Shown here: one piece after another, positions 1 to 7,293 of the stretch
Layout of the letters: every line of letters starts with the position of its first letter
How positions within the stretch are numbered: position 1 is the first letter of the stretch
Assembly: GCF_008086045.1 (NCBI RefSeq)
Contig: NZ_VSEY01000040.1
Location: 62,001 to 126,000, forward strand
DNA: 64,000 bases
Reading direction: 5' to 3'
DNA from: Nonomuraea sp. PA05
GTDB lineage: Bacteria > Actinomycetota > Actinomycetes > Streptosporangiales > Streptosporangiaceae
The notes under the pieces: model-generated
What the model was told of the DNA's origin: nothing
The model's input: the letters and a program-made list of their open reading frames with translations, nothing else
Database searches by the model: none
Translations under genes and position numbers: made by a program

Positions 1-534
1 TACCGCTTCGACCGCGCCACCCGCGTCCTGACCCCCGGCCCGGTCGCCTACGCGGTCAACCCCGGCTCCGGCCCGCGCCGCCTGTGCTTCCACCCCAACG
101 GCCGCACCCTCTACCTGCTGAACGAGCTGACCGCCGACCTCCAGGTCCTCGGCTGGAACCCCAGGAACGGGGAGATCACGCCGGTCCAGAGCCTGTCCAC
201 CGACTCGCCCGAGTACACCGGCACCAGGAGCGGGGCCGAGATGGGCATGAGCCGCGACGGCCGCTTCGTCTACACCTCCAACCGGGGCGAGCACACGATC
301 GTCGTGTTCGCCGCCGACCGCAGGACCGGCCGGCTCACGCTCGTCCAGCGCGTGCCCTGCGGCGGGACGTCGCCGTGGAGCTTCACCATCCACCGGAGCA
401 ACCGGTGGATGTTCGTGGCGAACCAGGTCAGCAGCACCGTCAACCTGTTCAGGCTCGACCCCCGCTCCGGCAGGCTGACCAGCACGGAGACGTCCATGGC
501 CGTGCCGAACCCGGACTGCGTCACGTTCGCGTAG
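1..534 (+). CDS. Lactonase-family seven-bladed beta-propeller protein (3' part)
   Basis: Only the C-terminal ~177 residues are inside the window; the frame is open from base 1, so the start lies upstream. Repeated blade motifs are visible (FHPNGRTLYLLNELTADLQV, SRDGRFVYTSNRGEHTIVVF, HRSNRWMFVANQVSSTVNLF), each followed by a 'D(P/R)RTGRLT' turn. This is typical of the lactonase / 6-phosphogluconolactonase-like propeller family (PF10282). Enzymes of this fold hydrolyse lactones, but many members have no proven substrate, so the function is inferred only from family. Base composition matches the neighbours. A nuclease-fold gene follows 33 bp downstream on the same strand. Confidence 0.8.
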   Translation, partial: YRFDRATRVLTPGPVAYAVNPGSGPRRLCFHPNGRTLYLLNELTADLQVLGWNPRNGEITPVQSLSTDSPEYTGTRSGAEMGMSRDGRFVYTSNRGEHTIVVFAADRRTGRLTLVQRVPCGGTSPWSFTIHRSNRWMFVANQVSSTVNLFRLDPRSGRLTSTETSMAVPNPDCVTFA

Positions 535-542
535 GACGCGCC

Positions 543-563
543 GCAGGGTGATCGCTACCCTGC
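543..563 (+). promoter_or_regulatory. GC-rich inverted repeat overlapping a candidate -10 (TACCCT)
   Basis: GCAGGGT (543-549) and ACCCTGC (557-563) are perfect 7-bp arms around a 7-nt loop, between the stop at 534 and the ATG at 568. TACCCT at 556-561 sits six bases before the ATG, and no Shine-Dalgarno sequence is visible. The downstream gene may therefore be transcribed leaderless from here, with the repeat acting as an operator. It could equally be a weak terminator of the lactonase gene, although no T-run follows. Confidence 0.35.
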
Positions 564-567
564 CAGC

Positions 568-1569
568 ATGCCACTGAGTCTCCGATCATCCGGCGCGGCG
601 GCCGTGACCGCCGCCGCGCTCGCCACCACCGCTCTCGCGCCGGCGGCGCCCGCGGCCGCCGCCGACCGCGTCTTACGGGTCTACAGCAACAACCTCGAGA
701 ACCTGGTGCGCAACAACGCCGACGGCACCTGCACCCGCGTCTCGGGCCCCGACCACCTGCGCTCCATGCTGGTCGACGACAACGGCGTGACCGGCACGTC
801 CGGCGTGCAGGCTCCCGACCTGCTCATCGTCCAGCAGGTACGCGGCACGGGCCAGGCCACCGCCTACGCCGACCAGCTCTCCGCCAAGTTCGGCTACGCG
901 GCAGGCACGTTCAAGGCGATCGTCGCCTGGGACGACCCCGAGCCGTGGGGCGGCAGCCACCACTGCAGCCAGCAGGACCTCGGCGACCTGAAGAAGAAGC
1001 AGACCAACGCCATCCTCTACAACACCAGGACGCTCAGCCTCGGCGACACCTCCAAGTACTGGAGCGCGGGCTGGCTCAAGCCCGGCACCGCCTACGACGG
1101 GGGCGCCGGCTGCACCCTGTACAAGCCGCCGAGCAACGACGCCGGCGCCGCCAACACCCACAAGTGGAAGCGCACCAGCGCCATCGCGGCGCGCTTCACC
1201 ATCAAGGCGACGGGCACGTCCGTCTTCGCCGCCACCATGCACCTGCCCGAGCAGAACGGCGCCAGCGCCTGCGCGGGCGACGGCGACACCGGCATCGGCG
1301 GCTCGGGCATCCACGTCGGAGCCGACGCCACCAGCCTGATGAACGCCTCGGCGATCCGCGTCATCGGCGTCGACGCCAACCGCACGAACATCGCCCCCGC
1401 CACGCTCGGCGGCTTCGGCATGACCGGCTACGGGACGAAGGCGACCATGGGCGCCAAGAAGATCGACTACCTGTTCGTCAAGGGCGCCGTGCGGCCGTCG
1501 AGCGTCGGCCACACGGTGAGCGGCACCAAGTCGAACCACCTGGCGCTGTACGGGTTCATCACGTACTGA
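568..1569 (+). CDS. Secreted endonuclease/exonuclease/phosphatase-fold protein with altered catalytic residues
   Basis: 333 aa. A classical signal peptide covers about residues 1-32 (Ala-rich core, APAAAA-like cleavage region). The rest carries the landmarks of the EEP (DNase I-like) fold: NNLEN near 41, DLLIVQQV near 84-91, ATMHL, GVDANR (in place of GDxN), KIDYLFVKG and SNH (322-324). In active EEP enzymes the second motif is usually LQE and the last is SDH. Here the metal-binding Glu is Gln90 and the Asp before the terminal His is Asn323, so metal-dependent hydrolysis is doubtful. The protein may be a binding protein or a diverged nuclease. The start is chosen as the only ATG giving a signal peptide; the message may be leaderless. 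Confidence 0.75.
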   Translation: MPLSLRSSGAAAVTAAALATTALAPAAPAAAADRVLRVYSNNLENLVRNNADGTCTRVSGPDHLRSMLVDDNGVTGTSGVQAPDLLIVQQVRGTGQATAYADQLSAKFGYAAGTFKAIVAWDDPEPWGGSHHCSQQDLGDLKKKQTNAILYNTRTLSLGDTSKYWSAGWLKPGTAYDGGAGCTLYKPPSNDAGAANTHKWKRTSAIAARFTIKATGTSVFAATMHLPEQNGASACAGDGDTGIGGSGIHVGADATSLMNASAIRVIGVDANRTNIAPATLGGFGMTGYGTKATMGAKKIDYLFVKGAVRPSSVGHTVSGTKSNHLALYGFITY

Positions 1570-1574
1570 GCCCG

Positions 1575-2312
1575 TCAGGGGCGGCGCAGGGAGGCCAGGT
1601 AGCCGCGCAGGGTCGCCATCGTACGCTCCGAGCTCCACATCCTCAGCACCTCGGGATCGTCCGACGCCTGGAAGGCGCGGACCCGTTCGAGGGCGGGCGT
1701 GTGGAGCTGGCGCTTGGCGAAGGCGTACACGTCGGGCGGCGCCGCGCACAGCTCCTGCGCGCGCCGCAGCGCCTCCGCCACCAGCCGGTCGGGCTGCACG
1801 ACCTCGTGCACCAGCCCGATCTCCACCGCCCGGCCGGCGGGCAGCCGCCCCGCTCCGAGCACCATCGTGTCCAGCGCCGGGCCGACGGCGTGCCGCATCA
1901 CCTCCAGCGGAACCGTCGGGAACGGCACCCCCGCCGCCAGCTCCGTCAGCCCGATCGTGCCGCCCGACATCAGCCGCACGTCGCACGCCGCCGCCAGCAC
2001 GCACCCGCCCGCCAGCGCGTGCCCGTTCACGGCGGCCACCACCGGCTTCGGATGCCCGAACAGCGCCAGCACCGCCTCGCTCAGCGCCGGCAGGAACTTC
2101 TCGACGTAACCGGGACCGCCCTCCACGATCCGCTTCAGGTCCACGCCCGCCGAGAACGCCCGGCCGCCGCCCGTCACCACCACCGCGCGGGCGTCGGCCA
2201 CGGCGGCCAGCACCTCGGGAACGGCGCTCAGCAGCTCCAGGTCCAGGACGTTCACCGGGCCGTTGGCCAGGGTCAGCACGGCGATGCCGCCGTGGTCGGC
2301 TGTCTCGATCAT
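1575..2312 (-). CDS. Enoyl-CoA hydratase/isomerase family protein
   Basis: 245 aa, the usual crotonase size. The fold signatures are an N-terminal beta strand 'IAVLTLANGPVNVLD', the 'GGGRAFSAGVDLK' segment (A-F-S-A-G-x-D, first half of the oxyanion hole) and 'AAVNGHALAGGCVLAAACDVRL' (second half, GHALAGG). The active-site Glu regions follow (LTELAAGVPFPTVPLE). Family members hydrate or isomerise acyl-CoA thioesters in the cytoplasm; the substrate cannot be read from sequence. The start is 19 bp after the response-regulator stop, so it is probably the last gene of the minus-strand unit running from 5135 to 1575. An acyl-CoA enzyme fused transcriptionally to a two-component system is unusual and may be one of its targets or only a passenger. 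Confidence 0.85.
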   Translation of the reverse strand: MIETADHGGIAVLTLANGPVNVLDLELLSAVPEVLAAVADARAVVVTGGGRAFSAGVDLKRIVEGGPGYVEKFLPALSEAVLALFGHPKPVVAAVNGHALAGGCVLAAACDVRLMSGGTIGLTELAAGVPFPTVPLEVMRHAVGPALDTMVLGAGRLPAGRAVEIGLVHEVVQPDRLVAEALRRAQELCAAPPDVYAFAKRQLHTPALERVRAFQASDDPEVLRMWSSERTMATLRGYLASLRRP

Positions 2313-2331
2313 CTTCAGGTCCTCTCCCTCG

Positions 2332-2961
2332 TCAGGTCACCTGGCCGCTGCTCCAGGCCCAGGCGGCGATGCCCACCCGGTTGGCGGCCCCCACCTTGCG
2401 CTGGATGTGGGCGACGTGCGTCTTCACGGTGCCCGGGCTGATGGTCAGCTCGGTCGCGATGCGGGCGTTGGTGTGCCCCTGCGCCACCAGCCGGGCGATC
2501 TCCAGCTCGCGGGTGGTGAGCGGGTCGTCCAGCGGGGGCGGGGTGCGGTGGTTCAGGGCCTTGAGCAGGCGTACGGTCACCTGCGGGCTGATCAGCGTGT
2601 CGCCCGCCATCGCCGCCCGGACGGCCTCCACCAGGAGGGCGGGGCCCGAACGTTTCAGCAGGAAGCCGCAGGCGCCGTGCCTCAGGGCCGTGTGGACGTA
2701 CTCGTCCAGGTCGAACGTCGTCACGACGATCACCCGGGTCTCGGCGGCCAGGCGTCTGGTGACCTCCAGGCCGTCCACGCCGCCCGGCATGCGGATGTCC
2801 GCGAGGAGCACGTCGGGGGCCAGATGGCGGGCCAGTTCGATCGCTCGCGTGCCGTCGGACGCCTCGCCCACCACGGTCATGTCCGGCTGGGCGTTGAGGA
2901 TCAGCCGGAAGCCGATCCGCACGTCCTCCTGGTCGTCGGCGAGCAGGATCCGTGTCGTCAT
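2332..2961 (-). CDS. NarL/FixJ-type response regulator
   Basis: 209 aa. The receiver domain (about 1-120) has the acidic pocket DD at 9-10, phospho-acceptor Asp55 in LLADIRMPGG, the conserved Thr in VVTTF, and Lys in FLLKRSGP. A LuxR-type helix-turn-helix (about 145-195) reads LTTRELEIARLVAQGHTN and TISPGTVKTHVAHIQRKV. It is expected to be phosphorylated by the histidine kinase immediately upstream, with which it overlaps by four bases (ATGA), so translation is coupled. As a member of this family it should dimerise and bind DNA on phosphorylation; the target genes are not evident, but the co-transcribed membrane protein and enoyl-CoA hydratase are obvious candidates. Confidence 0.93.
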   Translation of the reverse strand: MTTRILLADDQEDVRIGFRLILNAQPDMTVVGEASDGTRAIELARHLAPDVLLADIRMPGGVDGLEVTRRLAAETRVIVVTTFDLDEYVHTALRHGACGFLLKRSGPALLVEAVRAAMAGDTLISPQVTVRLLKALNHRTPPPLDDPLTTRELEIARLVAQGHTNARIATELTISPGTVKTHVAHIQRKVGAANRVGIAAWAWSSGQVT

Positions 2962-3905
2962 GCCGGGATCTCCGCGACGACCTGCCAGCCACGATCGTGC
3001 GGCCCCGCCACCAGCCTGCCGCCGCGCGCCTCCAGCAGGTCGCGCAGGCCGGCCAGCCCGAAACCCCCGCCGATCCTGGTGCCCGGCGAGCTGCCGCCTC
3101 CGTCGTCCGCCACCCGCACCCGCACCACCCTGCCCTCCTCACGAACCTCCACCACCACGGCCGTGGCGCGCGGCGCGTGCCGGCGCACGTTGGTGAGCGC
3201 CTCCGTCACCACACGGTAGGCCAGGGACGACACCTCCTGCCGCGGCGCCGCCTCCACCGTCAGCTCCACCCGCACGCCCGGCGAGAACGCGTCCGCCAGC
3301 CGCGCCAGCCCCTCGATGCCCGGCCCCCGCTCACCCAGCGCGTGCACCGTATGGTCCAGCGAGGCCAGCGCCCGCTGCCCGGCGTCCTCGATGCGCCGCA
3401 GCGCGTCCGCGACCGGCTCCGGCAGCGCGCCCGCCACCACCTGCGCGGCCTGCGCCTGCACCAGCATGCCGTTGACGTCGTGGGCGACGAAGTCGTGCAG
3501 GTCGCGGGCCAGGCCCAGCCGTTGCGTGCGGGTGGCCTCCTCGACCGCGCGGCGCCGGTTGTCGTCCAGTCTGCGCAGGTAGAGCCCGATCCCGGTGGCC
3601 GCCACCGCGCCCAGGGACCAGGCCGAGCACGCGCCCAGGGCCAGTTGGGGCGGGCCCGGCCACACGGCGCGCAGCAGGATGAGCGCCACCGCCGCGCAGC
3701 TCAGGGTGGCCGAGACGGCTGCTCGGCGGGCGGGGGAGCGGCGGATGGTGCGGACGGTGAGGAGCAGGAGCACCGCCACCTCGGCCACCAGCGCCACGAT
3801 GTTCACGCCCGCCAGACCGGCCAGCGGATGCGCCAGCGTGACGGCCAGCGACACCGCCCCCGCGCCCCCGGCCACCAAGGCCGCCGTCCTGCCGTCCCGT
3901 TTCAC
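2958..3905 (-). CDS. Sensor histidine kinase (NarL-system, HisKA_3 type)
   Basis: About 315 aa. Four or five hydrophobic segments occupy the first ~115 residues, with no large extracellular domain, so the signal is probably sensed in or at the membrane. The dimerisation/phosphotransfer motif is RLGLARDLHDFVAHDVNGML with the phospho-accepting His in DLHD. The HATPase domain shows the N-box (TEALTNVRRHA), DDGGG and GFGLAGLRDLLEARGG. I prefer the GTG at 3905 because an AGG lies at workable spacing upstream; the frame stays open to a GTG at 3956, nine bases after the stop of the upstream membrane protein, and either is possible. It overlaps the response regulator by four bases and should phosphorylate it. 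Confidence 0.88.
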   Translation of the reverse strand: MKRDGRTAALVAGGAGAVSLAVTLAHPLAGLAGVNIVALVAEVAVLLLLTVRTIRRSPARRAAVSATLSCAAVALILLRAVWPGPPQLALGACSAWSLGAVAATGIGLYLRRLDDNRRRAVEEATRTQRLGLARDLHDFVAHDVNGMLVQAQAAQVVAGALPEPVADALRRIEDAGQRALASLDHTVHALGERGPGIEGLARLADAFSPGVRVELTVEAAPRQEVSSLAYRVVTEALTNVRRHAPRATAVVVEVREEGRVVRVRVADDGGGSSPGTRIGGGFGLAGLRDLLEARGGRLVAGPHDRGWQVVAEIPA

Positions 3906-3965
3906 GATCGCGAGCCTAACCACGCACGGCCGCCTGTCCCACCCACACGCGATCACCGGCCATGG

Positions 3966-5135
3966 TCATGCGCGCCCCGCCGGTTGCGCGGCCGGCGGGC
4001 CGCCGAGCCCGCACGCCCGGCACGCGCCCCGGCGGCGCAGGTGGTAGGCGAGGGTGGCGGCGGCCAGTGCCACCCCCCACAACGGCCACAGCAGCGACGG
4101 CGCCCACGTCGCCCACATGTCCCACCCGTAGTCGTGCACCATGCGCAGCCGCCAGAACGTCAGCCCGCCCGAGAACACGATCACCGACACGACGGAGGCG
4201 GGCACGACGGCCAGCATGGGCGGCACCGGCCGGCCCGCTCTGAACCAGATCCACCGCGGGTACACCTCGCCCCAGCGCTGCGCCAGCCCGAGCGTGAGGA
4301 TCGCCCCGCCCAGCCCCATCAGGCTGAGGAACAGCCCGGCCCAGCGCAGCCCCGACTCGTCCAGCCACTGCCAGAACTCCTCGGTGATCCCCAGCGGGAG
4401 GCCCGCCGCCCAGGCGAAGCGGCTGGCGTCGTACCCGGCGGGGATGGCCGCCGCGACCACCACCGCCCACACCCCCCACCGCCGCGCCGCCTGCGGCGTC
4501 GCCCACCCCGCCGCACGGCGCGGGCCCCCGCGGCCCGCCGCGCCGTGCGAGCTCCCGCCCCATCTCGCCGTACGGCGCGCGCCCCCGCTGCCCGCCGTAC
4601 CGTGCGAGCCGCGCCCGCAGGCCGCGCACCGCCCCGCCGTCCGCCGCTGGTAGGCCAGCGCGGCCAGCGCCCACAGCAGCCCGCCTGCCAGCACGACGAA
4701 CAGGTTGATCCGCGACCACGGCACCAGCTCAGCCATCGGCTGCCCGCCCGGCACCCCCGTGAAGAGGAACACCACCAGCAGCGGCGCGTAAGCCACCACC
4801 ATCAGCACCCGGTTGTCCGGGACGACCACGGTGAGAACGGCCGCCGCCACCCACGAGAACCCGAGCAGCACCGGCCGCCCCCACCGCACCCCCCGCGCGC
4901 TCGCCACCCCCGCGACGCCCCCCAGCAGACCGAGCACGGCGATCAGCGGCGCCGCCACCTCCCCGCTCGCGTCCCCCAGCACCGACAGCCCCGGCTCCCA
5001 GTCGGGGTCGCTCCTGCCGAAGGGGAACCCGGCGCCGCCGAGCGCCCAGAACAGCCCGAGCGCCCCGTAACCGAGCGACCACCCGGCCGCCGCGTACCCG
5101 GCCCACCGGGGCCAGGACGCCATGATTCTTCTCAT
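3966..5135 (-). CDS. Polytopic membrane protein with two CxxC motifs
   Basis: 389 aa, with about 10 predicted membrane helices in two halves, separated by a basic, Gly/Ala/Arg-rich loop around residues 165-215. A CAAC motif lies just before this loop and a CRAC motif near the C-terminus, so metal or disulfide formation is possible. I do not recognise the family. The loop contains two imperfect repeats (GSHGTAGSGGARRTARWG, then SSHGAAGRGGPRRAAGWA), mirrored in an imperfect ~60-bp DNA repeat around 4490-4630. An ATG four codons in (5123) has a better upstream AGAAG and may be the real start. Being first in the two-component operon, it could be the target or a partner of the kinase. Confidence 0.75.
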   Translation of the reverse strand: MRRIMASWPRWAGYAAAGWSLGYGALGLFWALGGAGFPFGRSDPDWEPGLSVLGDASGEVAAPLIAVLGLLGGVAGVASARGVRWGRPVLLGFSWVAAAVLTVVVPDNRVLMVVAYAPLLVVFLFTGVPGGQPMAELVPWSRINLFVVLAGGLLWALAALAYQRRTAGRCAACGRGSHGTAGSGGARRTARWGGSSHGAAGRGGPRRAAGWATPQAARRWGVWAVVVAAAIPAGYDASRFAWAAGLPLGITEEFWQWLDESGLRWAGLFLSLMGLGGAILTLGLAQRWGEVYPRWIWFRAGRPVPPMLAVVPASVVSVIVFSGGLTFWRLRMVHDYGWDMWATWAPSLLWPLWGVALAAATLAYHLRRRGACRACGLGGPPAAQPAGRA

Positions 5136-5228
5136 GGCTCAAGCCTGGAGCGGCCCGGCGACGGCGCCCATCCGCCGTTCGGCAGATCTCGCCCTGGACG
5201 ACCGGCCGCGACCCCGCCGAAGGGCGGA

Positions 5229-5801
5229 CTACAGGCCGGCGAGGAAGTCCTCGGCGATGGCCCAGGCGCGCCCGGCCGCCCCGGCGTCGTAGTCGGCCAG
5301 GTCCGGGTCGGTGAACAGGTGGCCCACGCCGGGGTAGCGGAAGACCTCCACGTCGGCCCGCGCCCGGCGCATGCCCAGGTACCAGCTGTTCAGCCAGTCC
5401 GCGGGCTCGTAGGTGTCGGGGTCGGCGACGTGCAGCTGGACGGGCAGGTCGTCGGCGGAGACGCCGTCGGCCATGTCGGACGTGCCGTGCATGAGCAGCA
5501 GGCCCAGGGACCGTTCGTCGCCCAGGGCCAGGTTCTGCGCGATGGCCGCGCCGAGCGAGAAACCCGCGTAGACTAGGCGCTCGTCGGACAGCGGGGCCGC
5601 GGCGGCCACGGCCCGCTTCAGCAGCTCGTCCCGGCCGATCTCGTCCTTGATCGCGATCCCCTCCTCGGGGGTGTCCACGACCCGGCCGTCGTACAGGTCG
5701 GGGACGTGCACCTCGTGACCGGCCGCCCGCAGCCTGTCGGCCGCCTGGTGGACGGCGGGACGCAGGCCGTACATCGAGTGCAAGAGCAGAACACGTGCCA
5801 T
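5229..5801 (-). CDS. Dienelactone hydrolase-family alpha/beta hydrolase
   Basis: 190 aa, the compact size of small DLH-family enzymes. The start 'ARVLLLHSMYGLRPAVHQAADRL' is the first strand/oxyanion region. The nucleophile elbow is GFSLGA, so serine replaces the cysteine of classical dienelactone hydrolase. The Asp is in LHVADPDTYEPADW and the catalytic His in RYPGVGHLF. The family hydrolyses small esters or lactones in the cytosol; the substrate is unknown. It stands alone, 22 bp from the stop of the secreted glycosidase on the same strand, so readthrough from the glycosidase is possible. Confidence 0.85.
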   Translation of the reverse strand: MARVLLLHSMYGLRPAVHQAADRLRAAGHEVHVPDLYDGRVVDTPEEGIAIKDEIGRDELLKRAVAAAAPLSDERLVYAGFSLGAAIAQNLALGDERSLGLLLMHGTSDMADGVSADDLPVQLHVADPDTYEPADWLNSWYLGMRRARADVEVFRYPGVGHLFTDPDLADYDAGAAGRAWAIAEDFLAGL

Positions 5802-5823
5802 GCGCGCAGCTTAGCCAGTGAGG

Positions 5824-7146
5824 TCACGCGGGGGTGCAGGCCGGGGCCGGGGCGCTGTTGGCGCCGTTCCAGGAGCCGAGGAAGCCGAACGTGGTGGCGG
5901 CGCCCGCGGCGAGACTGCCGTTGTAGCTCATGTTGCGGGCCGTCACGGCGGCTCCGCTGCCGGTGACGGTGGCGTTCCAGGCGTTGGTGACGGTCTGGCC
6001 GTCGGCGTAGGTCCACGTCACCGTCCAGCCTCTGATCGCCGAGCTGCCGGCGGTCACCTTGACCTCGCCCTGGAAGCCGCCGCCCCACTGGCCGGTCACC
6101 TTGTAGGTGGCGGAGCAGCCGCCCGGCTGCGGGGTGGGGGAGACGGTCGGGGTGGGGCTGGTGGTTCCGCCGCCGCCGTAGACGGCGGCTTCCTTGGAGG
6201 TGGCCTTGATGCCGTTGACGCCGTTGAAGATGCGCTGGCCCCAGGTGGTGAGCTGGTTCGGGTCGAAGCCGACCGTCATGTCCAGGATCGGGTCGGTGTT
6301 GCCGCTCCACGACCAGGCGAGGTAGCCGAGCCCGCGCGTACGGGCCTCCGCCACGATCGTCTCGTCGTCCACCTCGCCGGAGTTGAAGCGCCAGCCGAAC
6401 TCGCCGATGACCAGCGGCCAGCCGTTGGCCTGGAACCGGTCGAGGTAGGAGGTGATGGCGGCGGCGGTGTTGAAGACGCTGTACATGTGGATCGACAGCA
6501 CGGTGTTGCGCCGGCTGTCGGCGTCCAGGATCGTCTGGGCGTTGTCGCGCATGACGTACTGCCAGTCCTGGCCCCAGTTGGGGGCGTCGGCCATGAGCAG
6601 GTGCTCGAAGCCGTTGGCGCGCAGCTTCCTGATCGCGCCGGCGGTGGCGTCGATCCACTGGCTCGCGTTGACGTTGCCGATGGGCTCGTTGCCGAGGTTG
6701 ATGACGACGTAGCTCTCCTCGCCGGTCAGGACGCTCTTCTGGCTGATCCAGTAGTCGGCGGCCTCGTCGAGGGAGGCGGCGGCGCCCTCCTCGCCGTACC
6801 CGGTGGTGTCGTGCACCTCCAGGACGCAGATCAGCCGGTTCTGCTTGCACAGCGAGATCACGCTGGCGACGTCGCCTGACGGGCCCCACCGCTTGCCGGT
6901 GCCCAGCACCACGCGCACCGTGTTGGCGCCGAGCGCCTTGATGTCGGCGAAGGAGCGGGTCTGGCCGGTGTACCAGACGTGGGGGTGGTTGACGCCCCGC
7001 ATGATGAGCTCCTGGCCGCCCGCTTCGAGGATCTTCGTCCCGCTGACGTGCAGGCCGGTGGCCGCCGACGACGGCTGGACGGACACCAGGACGGCCGCGA
7101 CGGCCGCGAGCAGGGCGGCGGCGAGAGCGAGGAACGGTCTTCTCAT
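5824..7146 (-). CDS. Secreted GH5 glycosidase with C-terminal CBM2 (mannanase/endoglucanase type)
   Basis: 440 aa. Signal peptide 1-28 (MRRPFLALAAALLAAVAAVL, cut near SSA/AT). The GH5 barrel spans about 30-322, with acid/base Glu154 in INLGNEP, nucleophile Glu249 in LVIGEFGW, and His/Tyr in LSIHMYSVF. A Thr/Pro linker (328-342) joins a family 2 carbohydrate-binding module (343-440, with the CSATYKV, GQWGGGFQGEV and FGFLGSWNG landmarks and paired Cys). The barrel resembles actinomycete beta-mannanases (GH5_8) more than cellulases, by my recollection of the NEPIGN and GEFGWRF motifs. It should act outside the cell on plant polysaccharide, anchored by the CBM to cellulose. A LacI-type operator lies 64-77 bp upstream of the start. 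Confidence 0.9.
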   Translation of the reverse strand: MRRPFLALAAALLAAVAAVLVSVQPSSAATGLHVSGTKILEAGGQELIMRGVNHPHVWYTGQTRSFADIKALGANTVRVVLGTGKRWGPSGDVASVISLCKQNRLICVLEVHDTTGYGEEGAAASLDEAADYWISQKSVLTGEESYVVINLGNEPIGNVNASQWIDATAGAIRKLRANGFEHLLMADAPNWGQDWQYVMRDNAQTILDADSRRNTVLSIHMYSVFNTAAAITSYLDRFQANGWPLVIGEFGWRFNSGEVDDETIVAEARTRGLGYLAWSWSGNTDPILDMTVGFDPNQLTTWGQRIFNGVNGIKATSKEAAVYGGGGTTSPTPTVSPTPQPGGCSATYKVTGQWGGGFQGEVKVTAGSSAIRGWTVTWTYADGQTVTNAWNATVTGSGAAVTARNMSYNGSLAAGAATTFGFLGSWNGANSAPAPACTPA

Positions 7147-7209
7147 GACCTGCCTACCTCCGTGGTCTAAGCGGCCTGAAGGCTACAAAGGCGGCGGGGA
7201 AAGTGACGT

Positions 7210-7223
7210 TGTTAACGCTCACA
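7210..7223 (-). promoter_or_regulatory. LacI-family operator upstream of the GH5 gene
   Basis: TGTTAACGCTCACA is a near-perfect CG-centred palindrome: five of its seven base pairs match, and its two halves equal the two common LacI half-sites TGTTAACG and TGTGAGCG. It lies between the glycosidase start (7146) and the convergently placed 3' region of the kinase gene, which suits sugar-controlled repression of the glycosidase. No LacI regulator gene is present nearby, so the repressor must act in trans. Confidence 0.5.
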
Positions 7224-7293
7224 GCGTCCTGCCCTCCAGCAGGCGAGAGCGGCCTTCACCTGCGGAGACCCGGCTCGACGGGGTCTGGAAGTT

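Noticed and set aside
673-2004. Minus-strand 443-codon ORF over the nuclease-fold and hydratase genes
   Set aside because: Low-complexity Gly/Arg/Ala translation; it overlaps genes with clear domains in other frames.
4480-4640. Imperfect ~60-bp GC-rich repeats as a separate mobile or regulatory element
   Set aside because: They are in frame within the membrane-protein gene and encode its Gly/Arg-rich loop, so internal gene duplication explains them.
2952-5576. Plus-strand 874-codon ORF opposite the kinase and membrane-protein genes
   Set aside because: His/Arg/Pro-rich shadow translation with no domain; the real genes on the minus strand have membrane and kinase motifs.
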